Origin: UBA5794 sp964196275
GTDB lineage: Bacteria; Actinomycetota; Acidimicrobiia; Spongiisociales; UBA5794
Assembly (NCBI GenBank): GCA_964196275.1
Contig: CAXMSN010000114.1
Span: forward strand, 8,863 to 72,862
Reading direction: 5' to 3'
DNA length: 64,000 nt
Made by a program: the position numbers and the translations under genes. Each line of letters starts with the position of its first letter. The stretch's first letter is position 1. The notes beneath the pieces were generated by a model that saw only the letters and a program-made list of their open reading frames with translations, was not told where the DNA came from and searched no databases. Of this stretch, positions 1-8,604 are shown piece by piece.

Positions 1-39
1 GGAAAGCGTACCGGCAGGCACCCGCGTGTCCGCGGATTG

Positions 40-1137
40 TCAGAGCGTTGCGAGGAAGTCCAAGGCATCGTCGATCGTCACCACACGAACGACCTCGATG
101 CGGTCTCCGGCCGCAAGGAGCGCATCCTCGTAGTTCGCGGCAGGAACGAGCACCGCTCTTGCTCCAACATCGATCGCCCCATGGATCTTCTGGGTGATGC
201 CGCCGATGGGCCCGACCGTCTCGTCCACGGAGATCGTGCCGGTACCCGCAATGCGGAACCCGCTTGTTATCTCAGAGTCTGGGGTCAGCTGATCCATGAT
301 CTGCAGCGCGAACATGAGTCCCGCGGATGGGCCGCCGATGTTCTGCGAATCGATGTGCACATCCACTGGGAATTCGACGATGGGCTCGTTGTTGCCGAGC
401 AGGATGCCGATCATCGGCCGCGCGGGGTCATCCGTGTGGGGACCGAGTACCAACTCGACCTCCAGCGGGTCGAGTATCGCCGGATCGTCCGAGTCTGGGC
501 GCTGAACGGAAAGCATTACCTGATCACCGATCTCGAGGGGGCCGAGCAGGTCGATGATGTCACTTCGGAATCCGATGATCTCGCCGTCCATCTCGATGAT
601 GATGTCGTCAGGAAGGAGCACGCCGTCCGAGGCAGAATCAGGCACTGTCTCGATCACGAGCGCACCGGTGCCGATGAGCACGACCTCGTAGCCGAGTTTC
701 GTCAATGCAACGTACGTCGCATCACGCTTCGACTCCTCCATCATCGCCAGGCCCTCACGCCGCAACTGCTCAGGAGTCACGTCGACCGGGCGGATGACCT
801 CTCGTTCGCGAATGTCAACACGCGGGTCGAGCTGGGCAGCGACCCACTCGAACACGTTCGCCTCCTTGAGAGAGACGGTGAGGAAGAACAGTTCGCCATC
901 GTCGCTCACCGTTCCACCGTCGACGGAGATGAAGTCGGATGAGTCGTACACGGGACCCGGACTCAGGGTGTAGTACGGAATCGACACGGGCCAGAGAAGC
1001 GCTATCGCGATGCCGATCGCTACGAGGGTGCCCGCAAGGTAGAACGGCCACTTGGGATACGACGACGGCGGCTTCATCGAGTCTGGCACTGCAGAGTATG
1101 CGTCGCGAGGTTCGGCTACCTCAGTGTTCTGGTCCAT
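40..1137 (-). CDS. Membrane-anchored PDZ/Lon-like serine protease (YlbL family)
   Basis: A 365-residue protein with a single N-terminal membrane segment (about residues 29-51), a central PDZ-like region and a C-terminal Lon-type proteolytic domain. The catalytic Ser lies in GGPSAG (Ser271) and the partner Lys in ITQKIHGA (Lys317), the usual Ser-Lys dyad arrangement of Lon proteases. No AAA+ ATPase domain is present, as in the YlbL family, so it probably cleaves misfolded or specific substrates on the outer face of the membrane. The sortase gene lies just upstream on the same strand, separated by 37 bases. Family assignment is strong; the substrate is unknown. Confidence 0.9.
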   Translation of the reverse strand: MDQNTEVAEPRDAYSAVPDSMKPPSSYPKWPFYLAGTLVAIGIAIALLWPVSIPYYTLSPGPVYDSSDFISVDGGTVSDDGELFFLTVSLKEANVFEWVAAQLDPRVDIREREVIRPVDVTPEQLRREGLAMMEESKRDATYVALTKLGYEVVLIGTGALVIETVPDSASDGVLLPDDIIIEMDGEIIGFRSDIIDLLGPLEIGDQVMLSVQRPDSDDPAILDPLEVELVLGPHTDDPARPMIGILLGNNEPIVEFPVDVHIDSQNIGGPSAGLMFALQIMDQLTPDSEITSGFRIAGTGTISVDETVGPIGGITQKIHGAIDVGARAVLVPAANYEDALLAAGDRIEVVRVVTIDDALDFLATL

Positions 1138-1174
1138 GGAACGAGATTACCGTCGGAACGCTTTACCTCGCCGG

Positions 1175-1747
1175 TTACAGCATTCTCTGTTTCGAGACGA
1201 GGTCAGCTACTACGACGATCCGTTGGGCAAGTGAGCCCTTCGGATGACATGCGAACATCGTCAACGTTGACTCCTCGCCGTCGAACGTGATCCACATGTC
1301 CTGTGGATCGACGATGAAGGTTCTGGAGACCCGATAAAGAATCTCGATCCCGTCACTGTCAGTCATGTAGATGACGTCGCCCTTTCTGAGATCATCGAGG
1401 TCATAGAAGGGTCTGCTCCAGGTAGTCCGATGACCTGCAAGCACAACGTTGCCATCGGTTCCGGGTTCAGACGTGCCCGCCCATTGCCCCACGCCCTGAT
1501 CGAGCACCGAGCGTGCAACGCCCGCACGTACCGACTCGAACAAGTTGATGCTCGGGATCCGAAGGTCGCCCATCGACCATGCAGCGGACTGGAGGGAGTG
1601 ATTCGATGGTTGTCTCGATGGTCCAGGCGTGAGCCCCTCAGGCTGCGTGCTCGCCGTGACAGGTGCGGCGAGAAACAGCACCACAAGAACGGTGACCGTG
1701 AAACGGATAGAGTTGCGCAGCAGTCTCATCACAAGATGAATCGGCAT
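1175..1747 (-). CDS. Sortase (class D/E-like transpeptidase)
   Basis: A 190-residue secreted or anchored protein with an N-terminal hydrophobic segment (residues 13-31). The sortase triad is visible: His106 in AGHRTT, Cys167 in FACHPKG and Arg176 in AQRIVV. Sortases cut an LPxTG-like signal and attach proteins to the cell wall or build pili. No sortase substrate with a C-terminal sorting signal is apparent in this window, so it may be a housekeeping enzyme acting on substrates elsewhere. Start at 1747 chosen for an AAGG element about 14 nt upstream; an internal Met at 1729 is an alternative. Confidence 0.85.
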   Translation of the reverse strand: MPIHLVMRLLRNSIRFTVTVLVVLFLAAPVTASTQPEGLTPGPSRQPSNHSLQSAAWSMGDLRIPSINLFESVRAGVARSVLDQGVGQWAGTSEPGTDGNVVLAGHRTTWSRPFYDLDDLRKGDVIYMTDSDGIEILYRVSRTFIVDPQDMWITFDGEESTLTMFACHPKGSLAQRIVVVADLVSKQRML

Positions 1748-1804
1748 CGTTGATGTCGACCTTCACTAAAAACTACGAACATCGCTGCCGATGCGGAGGC
1801 GCCC

Positions 1805-2404
1805 ATGCAGACAACCTACCCAACCCGGACGATTGCCTTCACAGTCGTGCCTCGATCGACGGTCAACACGATCGCGCTGATGCTCGGGTTTGCCCTGCTC
1901 ACTGCTTTGGCGGCCCAGATCCGGATACCCATTCCAGGAACACCGGTGCCCATCACCGGGCAGACATTTGCTGTCCTCCTTGCCGGTGCGACGCTTGGCT
2001 CCCGGCTGGGCGCAGGAAGTCAGGCCATCTACTGGCTTCTCGGTGCGATCGGCCTGCCCTTCTATGCGAATGCATCCGGAGGATGGGAGGCCGCAACTGG
2101 TGCCACGGCCGGCTACCTGGTTGGGTTCATCGCCGCTGCATGGGTCGTCGGTGCGCTCGCCGAGCGCGGTCAGGACCGAACGGTCCCGAGTGCGATCCCC
2201 GCGTTCCTCTCAGGAAACGCGATCATCTACCTCTTCGGCGTACCGTGGCTGATGTACAGCGTCGACGCCTTCGACACGATCACAGCTGCCCTCGTCGCCG
2301 GCTTCACACCCTTCGTGGTCGGCGACCTCATCAAGGTCATCCTCGTCGGCCTGCTCCTACCGGCGGCCTGGAAACTCGTGGACCGAATACGCGGAACCGA
2401 GTAG
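1805..2404 (+). CDS. bioY: BioY-family biotin transporter, substrate-capture component
   Basis: A 199-residue hydrophobic protein with about six membrane segments and the BioY hallmark region IPIPGTPVPITGQTF near the N-terminus. BioY is the S component of an ECF transporter and binds biotin; it can work with shared EcfA/T modules or, in some organisms, alone. No ecfA or ecfT gene lies next to it, so it probably relies on shared energising subunits encoded elsewhere. It is divergent from the sortase gene across a 57-base gap. The start is supported by GGAGGC a few bases upstream. Confidence 0.9.
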   Translation: MQTTYPTRTIAFTVVPRSTVNTIALMLGFALLTALAAQIRIPIPGTPVPITGQTFAVLLAGATLGSRLGAGSQAIYWLLGAIGLPFYANASGGWEAATGATAGYLVGFIAAAWVVGALAERGQDRTVPSAIPAFLSGNAIIYLFGVPWLMYSVDAFDTITAALVAGFTPFVVGDLIKVILVGLLLPAAWKLVDRIRGTE

Positions 2405-2537
2405 CCGGCAGACTGCGGGCGACGACGGAAGCCGGACGACCGACCCGCATCGCTACGCTCGCTGTCGGACCGCGCAGGTTCCGCGAACGGCCTACCGGGT
2501 CTCGGAATCCGTCGTCCGTCGGTCGCTTCGCTTCCTC

Positions 2538-2587
2538 GATCCCCCTGGCTCGCTGACGCTCGCCCGTCCCCCTTGAAAGGGGGACGG
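2538..2587. repeat. Composite intergenic palindromic repeat, copy A
   Basis: The spacer between convergent bioY and the thioesterase gene holds a C-rich flank (CCCCCTGGCTCGCT) followed by GCTCGCC and a perfect 11-bp inverted repeat with a 2-nt loop at 2564-2587 (CCGTCCCCCTT/AAGGGGGACGG). The same unit, nearly base for base, recurs at 31402-31448 and inverted at 52870-52917. The rest of the 2405-2607 gap contains degenerate GCTACGCTCGCTG-type sequence and no ORF that can be supported. Confidence 0.75.
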
Positions 2588-2607
2588 AAATGGGAGTGGT
2601 CGGTCGC

Positions 2608-3006
2608 CTACCGCTTGATAAACACGGTCCCGGTGAAGAGGGCCACCGTGCGGCCATCGTCTCTCGTCACGTCGACCCGGTATGTCGCGAGAGAGCGGCC
2701 CCGCGTCTGTTCGAACGCCGTCGCCGTCAGCGTGTCACCGATATCGGTCGGGGCTGTGATCGCGAGATGGGTATCGATTGCCACGGCGTCCTCGGGGTAG
2801 GCGTTGGACGCAAGCGCAAAGGCGCAGTCCGCGATCGAGAACACCACGCCCCCGTGCGTCCCTCCTAGGAAGTTCACATGGTCCTCACGAACCACCATCG
2901 TGACCGTGACCGATGGCTCGGCTACCTCCCGAAGAACCATCCCCTGTGAGGCGGCATACGGGTCAGCCGCAAACGACTCGGCGATCTTTGTGGCGCGGTC
3001 GAACAT
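2608..3006 (-). CDS. PaaI-like hotdog-fold acyl-CoA thioesterase
   Basis: A 132-residue single hotdog domain with the PaaI signature HVNFLGGTHGGVVFSIADCAFALASN. Such enzymes hydrolyse aryl- or acyl-CoA thioesters to relieve CoA trapping. The reading frame stays open upstream to 3054, but that stretch is encoded by the adjacent heptamer/palindrome repeat, so the Met at 3006 (MFDRATKI) is the likely start. It is the last gene of the minus-strand run headed by the aldehyde dehydrogenase, ligase and Liv transporter genes, which fits a role in aromatic or branched acyl-CoA metabolism. A repeat-filled 212-base gap separates it from livG. Confidence 0.8.
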   Translation of the reverse strand: MFDRATKIAESFAADPYAASQGMVLREVAEPSVTVTMVVREDHVNFLGGTHGGVVFSIADCAFALASNAYPEDAVAIDTHLAITAPTDIGDTLTATAFEQTRGRSLATYRVDVTRDDGRTVALFTGTVFIKR

Positions 3007-3018
3007 CAGCGCAGAATA

Positions 3019-3089
3019 GACCACGGACCAGCATCCCGCTCGTCCTCCTTTCAAGGGGACGGCAGAGGAGCGCAGCGACGATGCAGGGG
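3019..3089. repeat. Heptamer pair plus composite repeat, copy B1
   Basis: Two 7-bp units (GACCACG, GACCAGC at 3019-3032) are followed by an imperfect palindrome (GTCCTCCTTTCAAGGGGAC). A 33-base tract at 3057-3089 is identical to 12331-12363 upstream of the lipoprotein gene; it includes GAGCGCAGCGACGATGCAG. This is an intergenic repeat family member, not a gene. Confidence 0.7.
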
Positions 3090-3120
3090 ATGTTGCAGGC
3101 TCAACGATTCACCGGCGACC

Positions 3121-3176
3121 AACACCCTCCTGACTCGCTTCGCTCGTCCGTCCTCCCTCGCAGGGAGGACGAGAGA
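3121..3176. repeat. Composite intergenic palindromic repeat, copy B2
   Basis: CACCCTCCTGACTCGCTTCGCTCG followed by a perfect 9-bp inverted repeat with a 3-nt loop (GTCCTCCCT/AGGGAGGAC, 3150-3170). Same architecture as the copies at 2538 and 46378. It lies 43 bases beyond the livG stop codon and may double as a transcription terminator for the operon, although no U-tract follows it. Confidence 0.6.
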
Positions 3177-3218
3177 CAGCAGAACCGCCCTTCCGCTCCG
3201 TCGTCGGTCGTCGTCTTA

Positions 3219-3995
3219 TCAGAGCTCTAGCTCCTCGCCCAGATACGCCTTGATGACGTTGGGGTTGTCTTGGACTTCGGCTGGGGTGCCCTGGCCGATG
3301 ACCTGTCCGAAATCGAGGACCAGTACTCGGTCCGCGATATCCATGACGAGTCCCATGTCGTGCTCGACCAAGATCATCGCGATTCCGAGTTCCTGGCGGA
3401 TGTCGAGGATGAACCGGGCCATGTCCTCGGTCTCTTCGAGGTTCATGCCTGCTACCGGCTCGTCGAGCAGCAAGAGTTCCGGGGCCATTGCCAGCGCTCT
3501 GCCGAGTTCAACACGCTTCTGGATGCCGTACGGAAGCAGGCCTACCGGATATTTTCGCCATGCTTCAATCTCGAGCAGGTCGATGATGTCTTCGACCTTC
3601 TCACGGTTCTCCATCTCTTCCCGCTTGGCAGCGCCCCACCAGAGCGCACCTGAGAACCATCCACCTTCGGTCCTGACATGACGACCAAGCGTGATGTTCT
3701 CGAGAACCGTCATGTGGGCGAACAGTTCGATGTTCTGGAAGGTTCGGGCGATTCCGAGAGCTGCGATCTTGTCAGGGCTCATCCCAAGGAGTGACTCCCC
3801 ACGCCAACGGATGTCACCCTCCTGTGGCTTGTACACACCATTGAGACAGTTGAACGTGGAGGTCTTCCCCGCACCGTTCGGGCCGATGACCGCAAACAGC
3901 TCACCTTCATCAACGGTGAACGACACATCCGTCAGCGCCTTGACGCCCTTGAACGCAAGCTCGATGCCCTCGAATTCGAGAAGTGGTGCTGTCAT
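3219..3995 (-). CDS. livG: Branched-chain-type ABC transporter ATPase LivG
   Basis: A 258-residue ABC ATPase with Walker A GPNGAGKT (residues 38-45), Walker B LLLLDEPVAGMN and the switch His in VEHDM. The long insert between Walker A and the signature is typical of LivG. Together with LivF it powers the LivHM membrane channel for the ligand delivered by the binding protein. Start at 3995 chosen because its ATG overlaps the livF stop as ATGA, indicating translational coupling; an in-frame Met three codons upstream is possible. Confidence 0.93.
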   Translation of the reverse strand: MTAPLLEFEGIELAFKGVKALTDVSFTVDEGELFAVIGPNGAGKTSTFNCLNGVYKPQEGDIRWRGESLLGMSPDKIAALGIARTFQNIELFAHMTVLENITLGRHVRTEGGWFSGALWWGAAKREEMENREKVEDIIDLLEIEAWRKYPVGLLPYGIQKRVELGRALAMAPELLLLDEPVAGMNLEETEDMARFILDIRQELGIAMILVEHDMGLVMDIADRVLVLDFGQVIGQGTPAEVQDNPNVIKAYLGEELEL

Positions 3996-4786
3996 GAGAG
4001 CCATCGCTTCCTACGCTTGTAGTGCTTCACATCGCGGAATGACTTCCGCTCGCCGCCTTCGGTGTTCAGACCGAGATAGAACTCCTGCACGTCCTCATCT
4101 CCGAGCAGCTTCTCTGCATCCCCGTCCATGACGACCTTGCCGTGCTCCATGATGTAGCCATAGTCGGAGATCGACAGCGCCATGTTTGCGTTCTGCTCGA
4201 TCAGTAGAACGCTTGTCCCCTGTCTGTTGATGTCGACGATCACATCGCGGATCTGCGCTACGAGCAGCGGTGCGAGACCAAGGGATGGCTCGTCAAGGAT
4301 CAACAACGTGGGGTTCGCCATCAGCGCTCGACCGATCGCGAGCATCTGTTGTTCGCCGCCAGAGAGATACCCGGCTGTGTCTTTGCGTCGCCCCGCGAGC
4401 AGAGGGAACATCGACATCACCATGTCATAGCCTTCCTTGACGCTGCCTGAACTCTTATTGGTCGTCGCACCCGTTCGCAAATTGTCCTCGACGGTCATCT
4501 CGGCGAACACGCGCCGGCCCTCCATCACCTGGGAGATGCCGGCCATTACGATCTTGGACGGCTCCATTTCGTGGATTTCCTTGCCGTTGTACTCGATCGA
4601 CCCCTTGGTCACGTCACCCTCGTGAATATCGAGGAGACCGGTGATAGCGCGAAGTGCCGTCGTCTTGCCCGCACCATTCGCACCGAGCAGGGCAACGATC
4701 TGTCCTTCTCGCACTTCGAGGGACAGTCCCCGAAGAACCAGAACGACATCGTTGTACACGACCTCAAGGTTCGCTAGCTCAAGCAT
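3992..4786 (-). CDS. livF: Branched-chain-type ABC transporter ATPase LivF
   Basis: A 264-residue ABC ATPase with Walker A GANGAGKT (35-42), signature LSGGEQQM and Walker B LLILDEPSLGLAP, all typical of LivF. It forms a heterodimer with LivG. A C-terminal tail rich in Arg and Lys (GGERKSFRDVKHYKRRKRW) exceeds the usual E. coli length and is odd but not disruptive. It lies 83 bases downstream of livK, with a strong hairpin in between. Confidence 0.93.
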   Translation of the reverse strand: MLELANLEVVYNDVVLVLRGLSLEVREGQIVALLGANGAGKTTALRAITGLLDIHEGDVTKGSIEYNGKEIHEMEPSKIVMAGISQVMEGRRVFAEMTVEDNLRTGATTNKSSGSVKEGYDMVMSMFPLLAGRRKDTAGYLSGGEQQMLAIGRALMANPTLLILDEPSLGLAPLLVAQIRDVIVDINRQGTSVLLIEQNANMALSISDYGYIMEHGKVVMDGDAEKLLGDEDVQEFYLGLNTEGGERKSFRDVKHYKRRKRWLS

Positions 4787-4822
4787 CCTCTGCTTTTCTT
4801 GTTCTTCCTCTTGTTAGTGGGT

Positions 4823-4854
4823 TCTTTGGGGGTGCGGCAACCCGCACCCCCAAA
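4823..4854 (-). terminator. Intercistronic hairpin between livK and livF
   Basis: A perfect 14-bp stem (CTTTGGGGGTGCGG with its complement) and a 4-nt loop lie between the livK stop and the livF start. No U-tract follows on the minus strand, so it is more likely a partial terminator or an mRNA-stabilising 3' end for livK. This would let the binding protein be made in excess over the ATPases, a common pattern in binding-protein operons. The function is inferred. Confidence 0.7.
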
Positions 4855-4869
4855 GCTCCTCTGTCTCGG

Positions 4870-6273
4870 TTACAGCTCGTAACAGGCCGCTTGGAAGTCG
4901 AAATCCGCAGCGGCATCGCCGATGAAGAAGTCCTCCGCAAGCACGGATCCTGTTGTTGCGTCAGGCTGGCTCAATGTCTGTGCAGGACCACCCGCAGCCG
5001 TGTAGACCTCAAGGTCTATGTCGTAGATCGAGATACTCCGCAGAACGTAGTCGTTCGGAGTCCCCGCGTACGACTGGTTCGGGGCTGAACCGCCGAAATC
5101 GACACCTTCCAGCGAGTTCGCTGCGGCGACCATTCCCTCAGGAGTGATGTCCATTGCAGCAAGGCCAGCTTCGATCACACGACGCATCGTGATGGATTCG
5201 TTCCAACCGACGATGAACGAGTCACTCGGACGACGGTCTGGGTACACAGCGGTCATCGCTGCCTTCATCTCATTGAGGCCCGGATTGTCGCCTGACCAGA
5301 GCGTGTTGTACGACGACTGGTAGTACATAGCGTCGTACAGCGGCCCAACAGGGGAGTCGAGCAGAGCCGGGTTGTAGGTAGGCGAAGCGCCGGTGAACCG
5401 ACCGGTGTACCCGGCCTGAACCGAGCCAGCGAGAAGTTCCGCACCGATCGACGGGTTCGTCGCCATGATCGTCCAGTCTGCACCGGACGTAGCGATGCCC
5501 TGGATTACACCGGCGTAGTCCTGTCCCGGTATGACCATTCCATCACCATCGAAGACGAGTTCCATGCCGTAGTACTCGATTGCCTTCTTGGCTCCTGCTC
5601 CGACATCGAAGCCGTAGTCGCTCGGGAACGTAGCGATCGCAACCTTCGTCCCTCCCATCTGCTGCATGAAGTGAACGAGGTTCATCGACTCGATGCAGTA
5701 GTTGGTGTTCTGCTCGAGGGCCACGCCGCCGTCGAACTCTGGGATTCCCCAGCCTGAGTACCAGCTCAATGGGATGAACAGCATGCTGTCTTCCTTGAAG
5801 CCAGGAAGGTTCGCAACGCTCGTCGGCGAGCCAGTCGACTGGCTTATCGCGACAACGTCGTCCTTGATCTTCTCGTACTTCTCCAGCTGTTGCTCAACGT
5901 TGTAGTTCGTGTCTTCGATGAGGAGTTCTACGGTCCACCCGTCTATGCCTCCGTTGGCGTTTACGTTGTCCCAGTACACCTGTTGCGCATCGGTGATATC
6001 TATCACCAAGGGTGCGAACAGTCCTGTGAGGTCTGCAAGCAGACCCAATGTGATGACCTTCGCATCGGCGTCGACTCCTCGACCGGTCTTCACGGTCGGT
6101 TCGGTTGGCGCCGCTGTCGTTGTAGGCGCTGCAGTTGTCTCTGTCCCGCCTGCTGTGGTCGTTGTTGTCTCCGGCAATGTGTCGGCCGTGCCGCCATCGT
6201 CGTCGCTGCTGCAAGCGCTAGCGACGAGGGCGATCACGAACAACAGGACAAGCCAGCTATATCGCTTTCTCAT
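4870..6273 (-). CDS. livK: Periplasmic-type substrate-binding lipoprotein of the Liv transporter
   Basis: A 467-residue type I binding protein (receptor family ligand-binding region). The signal peptide ends at a lipobox (LVASAC), followed by an acidic and then Thr/Ala/Pro-rich linker (residues about 25-60) that tethers the domain to the membrane. The start is at 6273 because GGAGGAAACAG immediately precedes this Met and the signal peptide begins there; the open frame continues 20 codons further without support. It captures the ligand for LivHMFG. The family includes binders of branched amino acids, amides, urea and aromatic acids, so the ligand cannot be read from sequence. Confidence 0.88.
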   Translation of the reverse strand: MRKRYSWLVLLFVIALVASACSSDDDGGTADTLPETTTTTAGGTETTAAPTTTAAPTEPTVKTGRGVDADAKVITLGLLADLTGLFAPLVIDITDAQQVYWDNVNANGGIDGWTVELLIEDTNYNVEQQLEKYEKIKDDVVAISQSTGSPTSVANLPGFKEDSMLFIPLSWYSGWGIPEFDGGVALEQNTNYCIESMNLVHFMQQMGGTKVAIATFPSDYGFDVGAGAKKAIEYYGMELVFDGDGMVIPGQDYAGVIQGIATSGADWTIMATNPSIGAELLAGSVQAGYTGRFTGASPTYNPALLDSPVGPLYDAMYYQSSYNTLWSGDNPGLNEMKAAMTAVYPDRRPSDSFIVGWNESITMRRVIEAGLAAMDITPEGMVAAANSLEGVDFGGSAPNQSYAGTPNDYVLRSISIYDIDLEVYTAAGGPAQTLSQPDATTGSVLAEDFFIGDAAADFDFQAACYEL

Positions 6274-6349
6274 CTGTTTCCTCCTCTTGTTGTTTGCTTC
6301 GTTACTCCTTCGATACCACGCGAATGCGGACATCGATCGGATCTGTCGA

Positions 6350-7627
6350 TCAGTATGTGAATGGCCATCCCTTCCAGTAGTTCCTCACCCGGAGCCAAAT
6401 GCCATAGAGGCCCAAAGGCTCGAATATGAGAAAGACGATGATGAGCAAGCCGAACAGGACGATATTGAGTTGTGCGACGCTGAGGCCGGGCCCAGCAGCA
6501 TCCGGGTAAGAGACGATCCCGATCCAGTCATCTGAGCTGCTCCTCACGAATAGGTTCCCAAGCCACGAGAACGGACCACCCTCGTCGGCCTGTGTGGCCA
6601 TGAAGCCGGTCACATTCTCCACAATACGAGGTGACAGAACCACGAAGAAGGTACCGAGCAGGGTTCCCACGATCGTTCCTGCACCACCAATGAGAATGAT
6701 CGCGATGAACTCGACTGATAGAAAGATATCCCAGGTCTCCGGGATGATTCTGCCCACCACCGATGCGAACACAGCGCCGCCGATGCCCGCATAGAACGAA
6801 GACACCGCAAATGCCTGAGTCTTGCCCTTGGCCTCGGCAACGCCCATGATCTCCGCCGCGATGTCTCTATCCCTGATAGCCGCCCAAGAACGCCCAACTC
6901 TGGTTCGCATCAGGTTCTTCGCAATCAGAGCGAACACGGCGACGAACACAAGGAGGAAGAAGTACGTCTTGACTTCGCCCGACATCTCCTCCACATGGAC
7001 CCATGGCAGGAGGTTGACGGGCTTCAGCCACCACCAGAGTTCACCGTCGGTCGTAAAGGAGACCAAGGGATCCATGTTTCGCCACAACGCGAACTCGAGT
7101 TCGGGCCATGGTCTTCCGGTTGACGGACCTCCCGCCACCGCGGTGAGGTTGCGCCACAGATACTGTCCGATAAACACGAGACCGAGTGTCACGAAGGCAA
7201 GGTACAGCCCGCGAACTCGGACTGCCGTGGGGGCAACAAGGATTCCCACAAGGGCAGCCACGATGCCTGCTGCAGGCAACCACACCCAGATCGGCAGACC
7301 GAGGCCCCACACTGTCTTCCCAGACTCCCCACCGAGCACGACAGCCGTGTAGGCGCCGACGGCCATAAAGAACGAGTGCCCAAGCGAAACCTGTCCAGCG
7401 ACACCGGTCAAGAGGTTCAACCCGAAGGCAGCAACGGCATAGACCAGGGCCTTGTTGACCAAGATCAGCCAAGAACCGTCCCCGAGATAACCGAGGAACG
7501 GCAGCGCGGCCAGCGGTGCTAGCACGGCGATCAGCAGAAAGAGACCGATCGCGATCTTCTTCGTCACCGACGGGAACAGACCCATCTCTGCTTCGTAGCG
7601 CGTGTACAGGCCGGGTCTGCCTCTCAT
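6350..7627 (-). CDS. livM: Branched-chain-type ABC transporter permease LivM
   Basis: A 425-residue permease with about ten hydrophobic segments and the LivM regions LLTGVAGQVSLGHSFFMAVGAY and IGGAGTIVGTLLGTFF. It has an internal hydrophilic insertion near residues 165-215, longer than in E. coli LivM. Its ATG overlaps the livH stop as ATGA. It forms the transmembrane channel with LivH. Confidence 0.92.
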   Translation of the reverse strand: MRGRPGLYTRYEAEMGLFPSVTKKIAIGLFLLIAVLAPLAALPFLGYLGDGSWLILVNKALVYAVAAFGLNLLTGVAGQVSLGHSFFMAVGAYTAVVLGGESGKTVWGLGLPIWVWLPAAGIVAALVGILVAPTAVRVRGLYLAFVTLGLVFIGQYLWRNLTAVAGGPSTGRPWPELEFALWRNMDPLVSFTTDGELWWWLKPVNLLPWVHVEEMSGEVKTYFFLLVFVAVFALIAKNLMRTRVGRSWAAIRDRDIAAEIMGVAEAKGKTQAFAVSSFYAGIGGAVFASVVGRIIPETWDIFLSVEFIAIILIGGAGTIVGTLLGTFFVVLSPRIVENVTGFMATQADEGGPFSWLGNLFVRSSSDDWIGIVSYPDAAGPGLSVAQLNIVLFGLLIIVFLIFEPLGLYGIWLRVRNYWKGWPFTY

Positions 7628-8604
7628 ACGCGCCTGATCTCTTCAGTTCCGAACAGCCCATATGGACGGATGAGGAGGACGACCATCATCGCAAGCCACG
7701 GAACGATTCCAGAAAAGCCTGTGCCGAGCCAAGAAATCGAGCTGAGGTACGTACCGGCAAACACTTCAACGACGCCGACAAGCAGACCGCCCACGATCGC
7801 TCCCACAATCGAATCGAGCCCGCCGATGATCACTGCCGGGAAAGCACGGAAGGCGATCAACGCGGTGAACGGCCCCACCCCTGCAGCGCCCCTCGGTCCG
7901 ACTGACGCAAATATTCCCGCGATCGCCGCGAGGCCGGCGCCGATGGCCCATGCAATGGCAAATACCTTGCCTACGGAAATGCCTTGAGCCATCGCGGCCT
8001 CTTGATCGAACGCCGTCGCGCGCACAGCGACGCCGGTGCGCGTCCTGAAGAACACCATCAACAGGATCACGACGACAAAGGTCACGGCGATCGTCGCGAT
8101 CTCGGCATACGCGATCCGGAGGGGACCGATCTCGACTATTGACAGACCCCATGGATCCGCCAAACCGGCCGTCGTGTTGTCCATCAGGTCATTTGTGATC
8201 GTCCTGATGATGAGGTCAAGACCGAGTGTGATCATGGCCACGGCGAACAACGCCTCACCGATCATCGGCCTGATCGCGATTCTTTCGATGATGATTCCGA
8301 TGACCGCCGTTGCAATGACCGCGACGATCGCCGATGCGGTCCACTGGGTCCACTCAGGAACCGACGTCAACCATCGGCCCGGCATATTGACGGTCACAGC
8401 GAAGTAGGAGACTAGATAGGCCCCCAATGCAGCGATGGCGCCATGTGCAAAATTGACCACTTGCGTCGCTTTGAAGATGATCACGAAACCGAGGGCGAGC
8501 AAGGCGTAAATCGCACCGAGGGCAATGCCTGAGGCGAGTGCGTTGATGAACTTGTCAACCGGGTCCGGACCTACCGCCTGGGCCAGCACTCCGAGCGGTA
8601 TCAC
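7624..8604 (-). CDS. livH: Branched-chain-type ABC transporter permease LivH
   Basis: A 326-residue permease with the LivH motif ALASGIALGAIYALLALGFV, then VVNFAHGAI and the C-terminal IIGGLDSIVGAIVGGL. It overlaps both neighbours by ATGA junctions: its start with the acyl-CoA ligase stop, its stop with the livM start. This tight coupling argues that the ligase and the transporter are expressed as one unit. Confidence 0.92.
   Translation of the reverse strand: MIPLGVLAQAVGPDPVDKFINALASGIALGAIYALLALGFVIIFKATQVVNFAHGAIAALGAYLVSYFAVTVNMPGRWLTSVPEWTQWTASAIVAVIATAVIGIIIERIAIRPMIGEALFAVAMITLGLDLIIRTITNDLMDNTTAGLADPWGLSIVEIGPLRIAYAEIATIAVTFVVVILLMVFFRTRTGVAVRATAFDQEAAMAQGISVGKVFAIAWAIGAGLAAIAGIFASVGPRGAAGVGPFTALIAFRAFPAVIIGGLDSIVGAIVGGLLVGVVEVFAGTYLSSISWLGTGFSGIVPWLAMMVVLLIRPYGLFGTEEIRRV

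Noticed and set aside
37..942. Long plus-strand open frame (301 codons)
   Set aside because: It is antisense to the Lon-like protease gene, whose catalytic motifs are clear; composition is rich in Arg, His and Asp as expected of a shadow frame.
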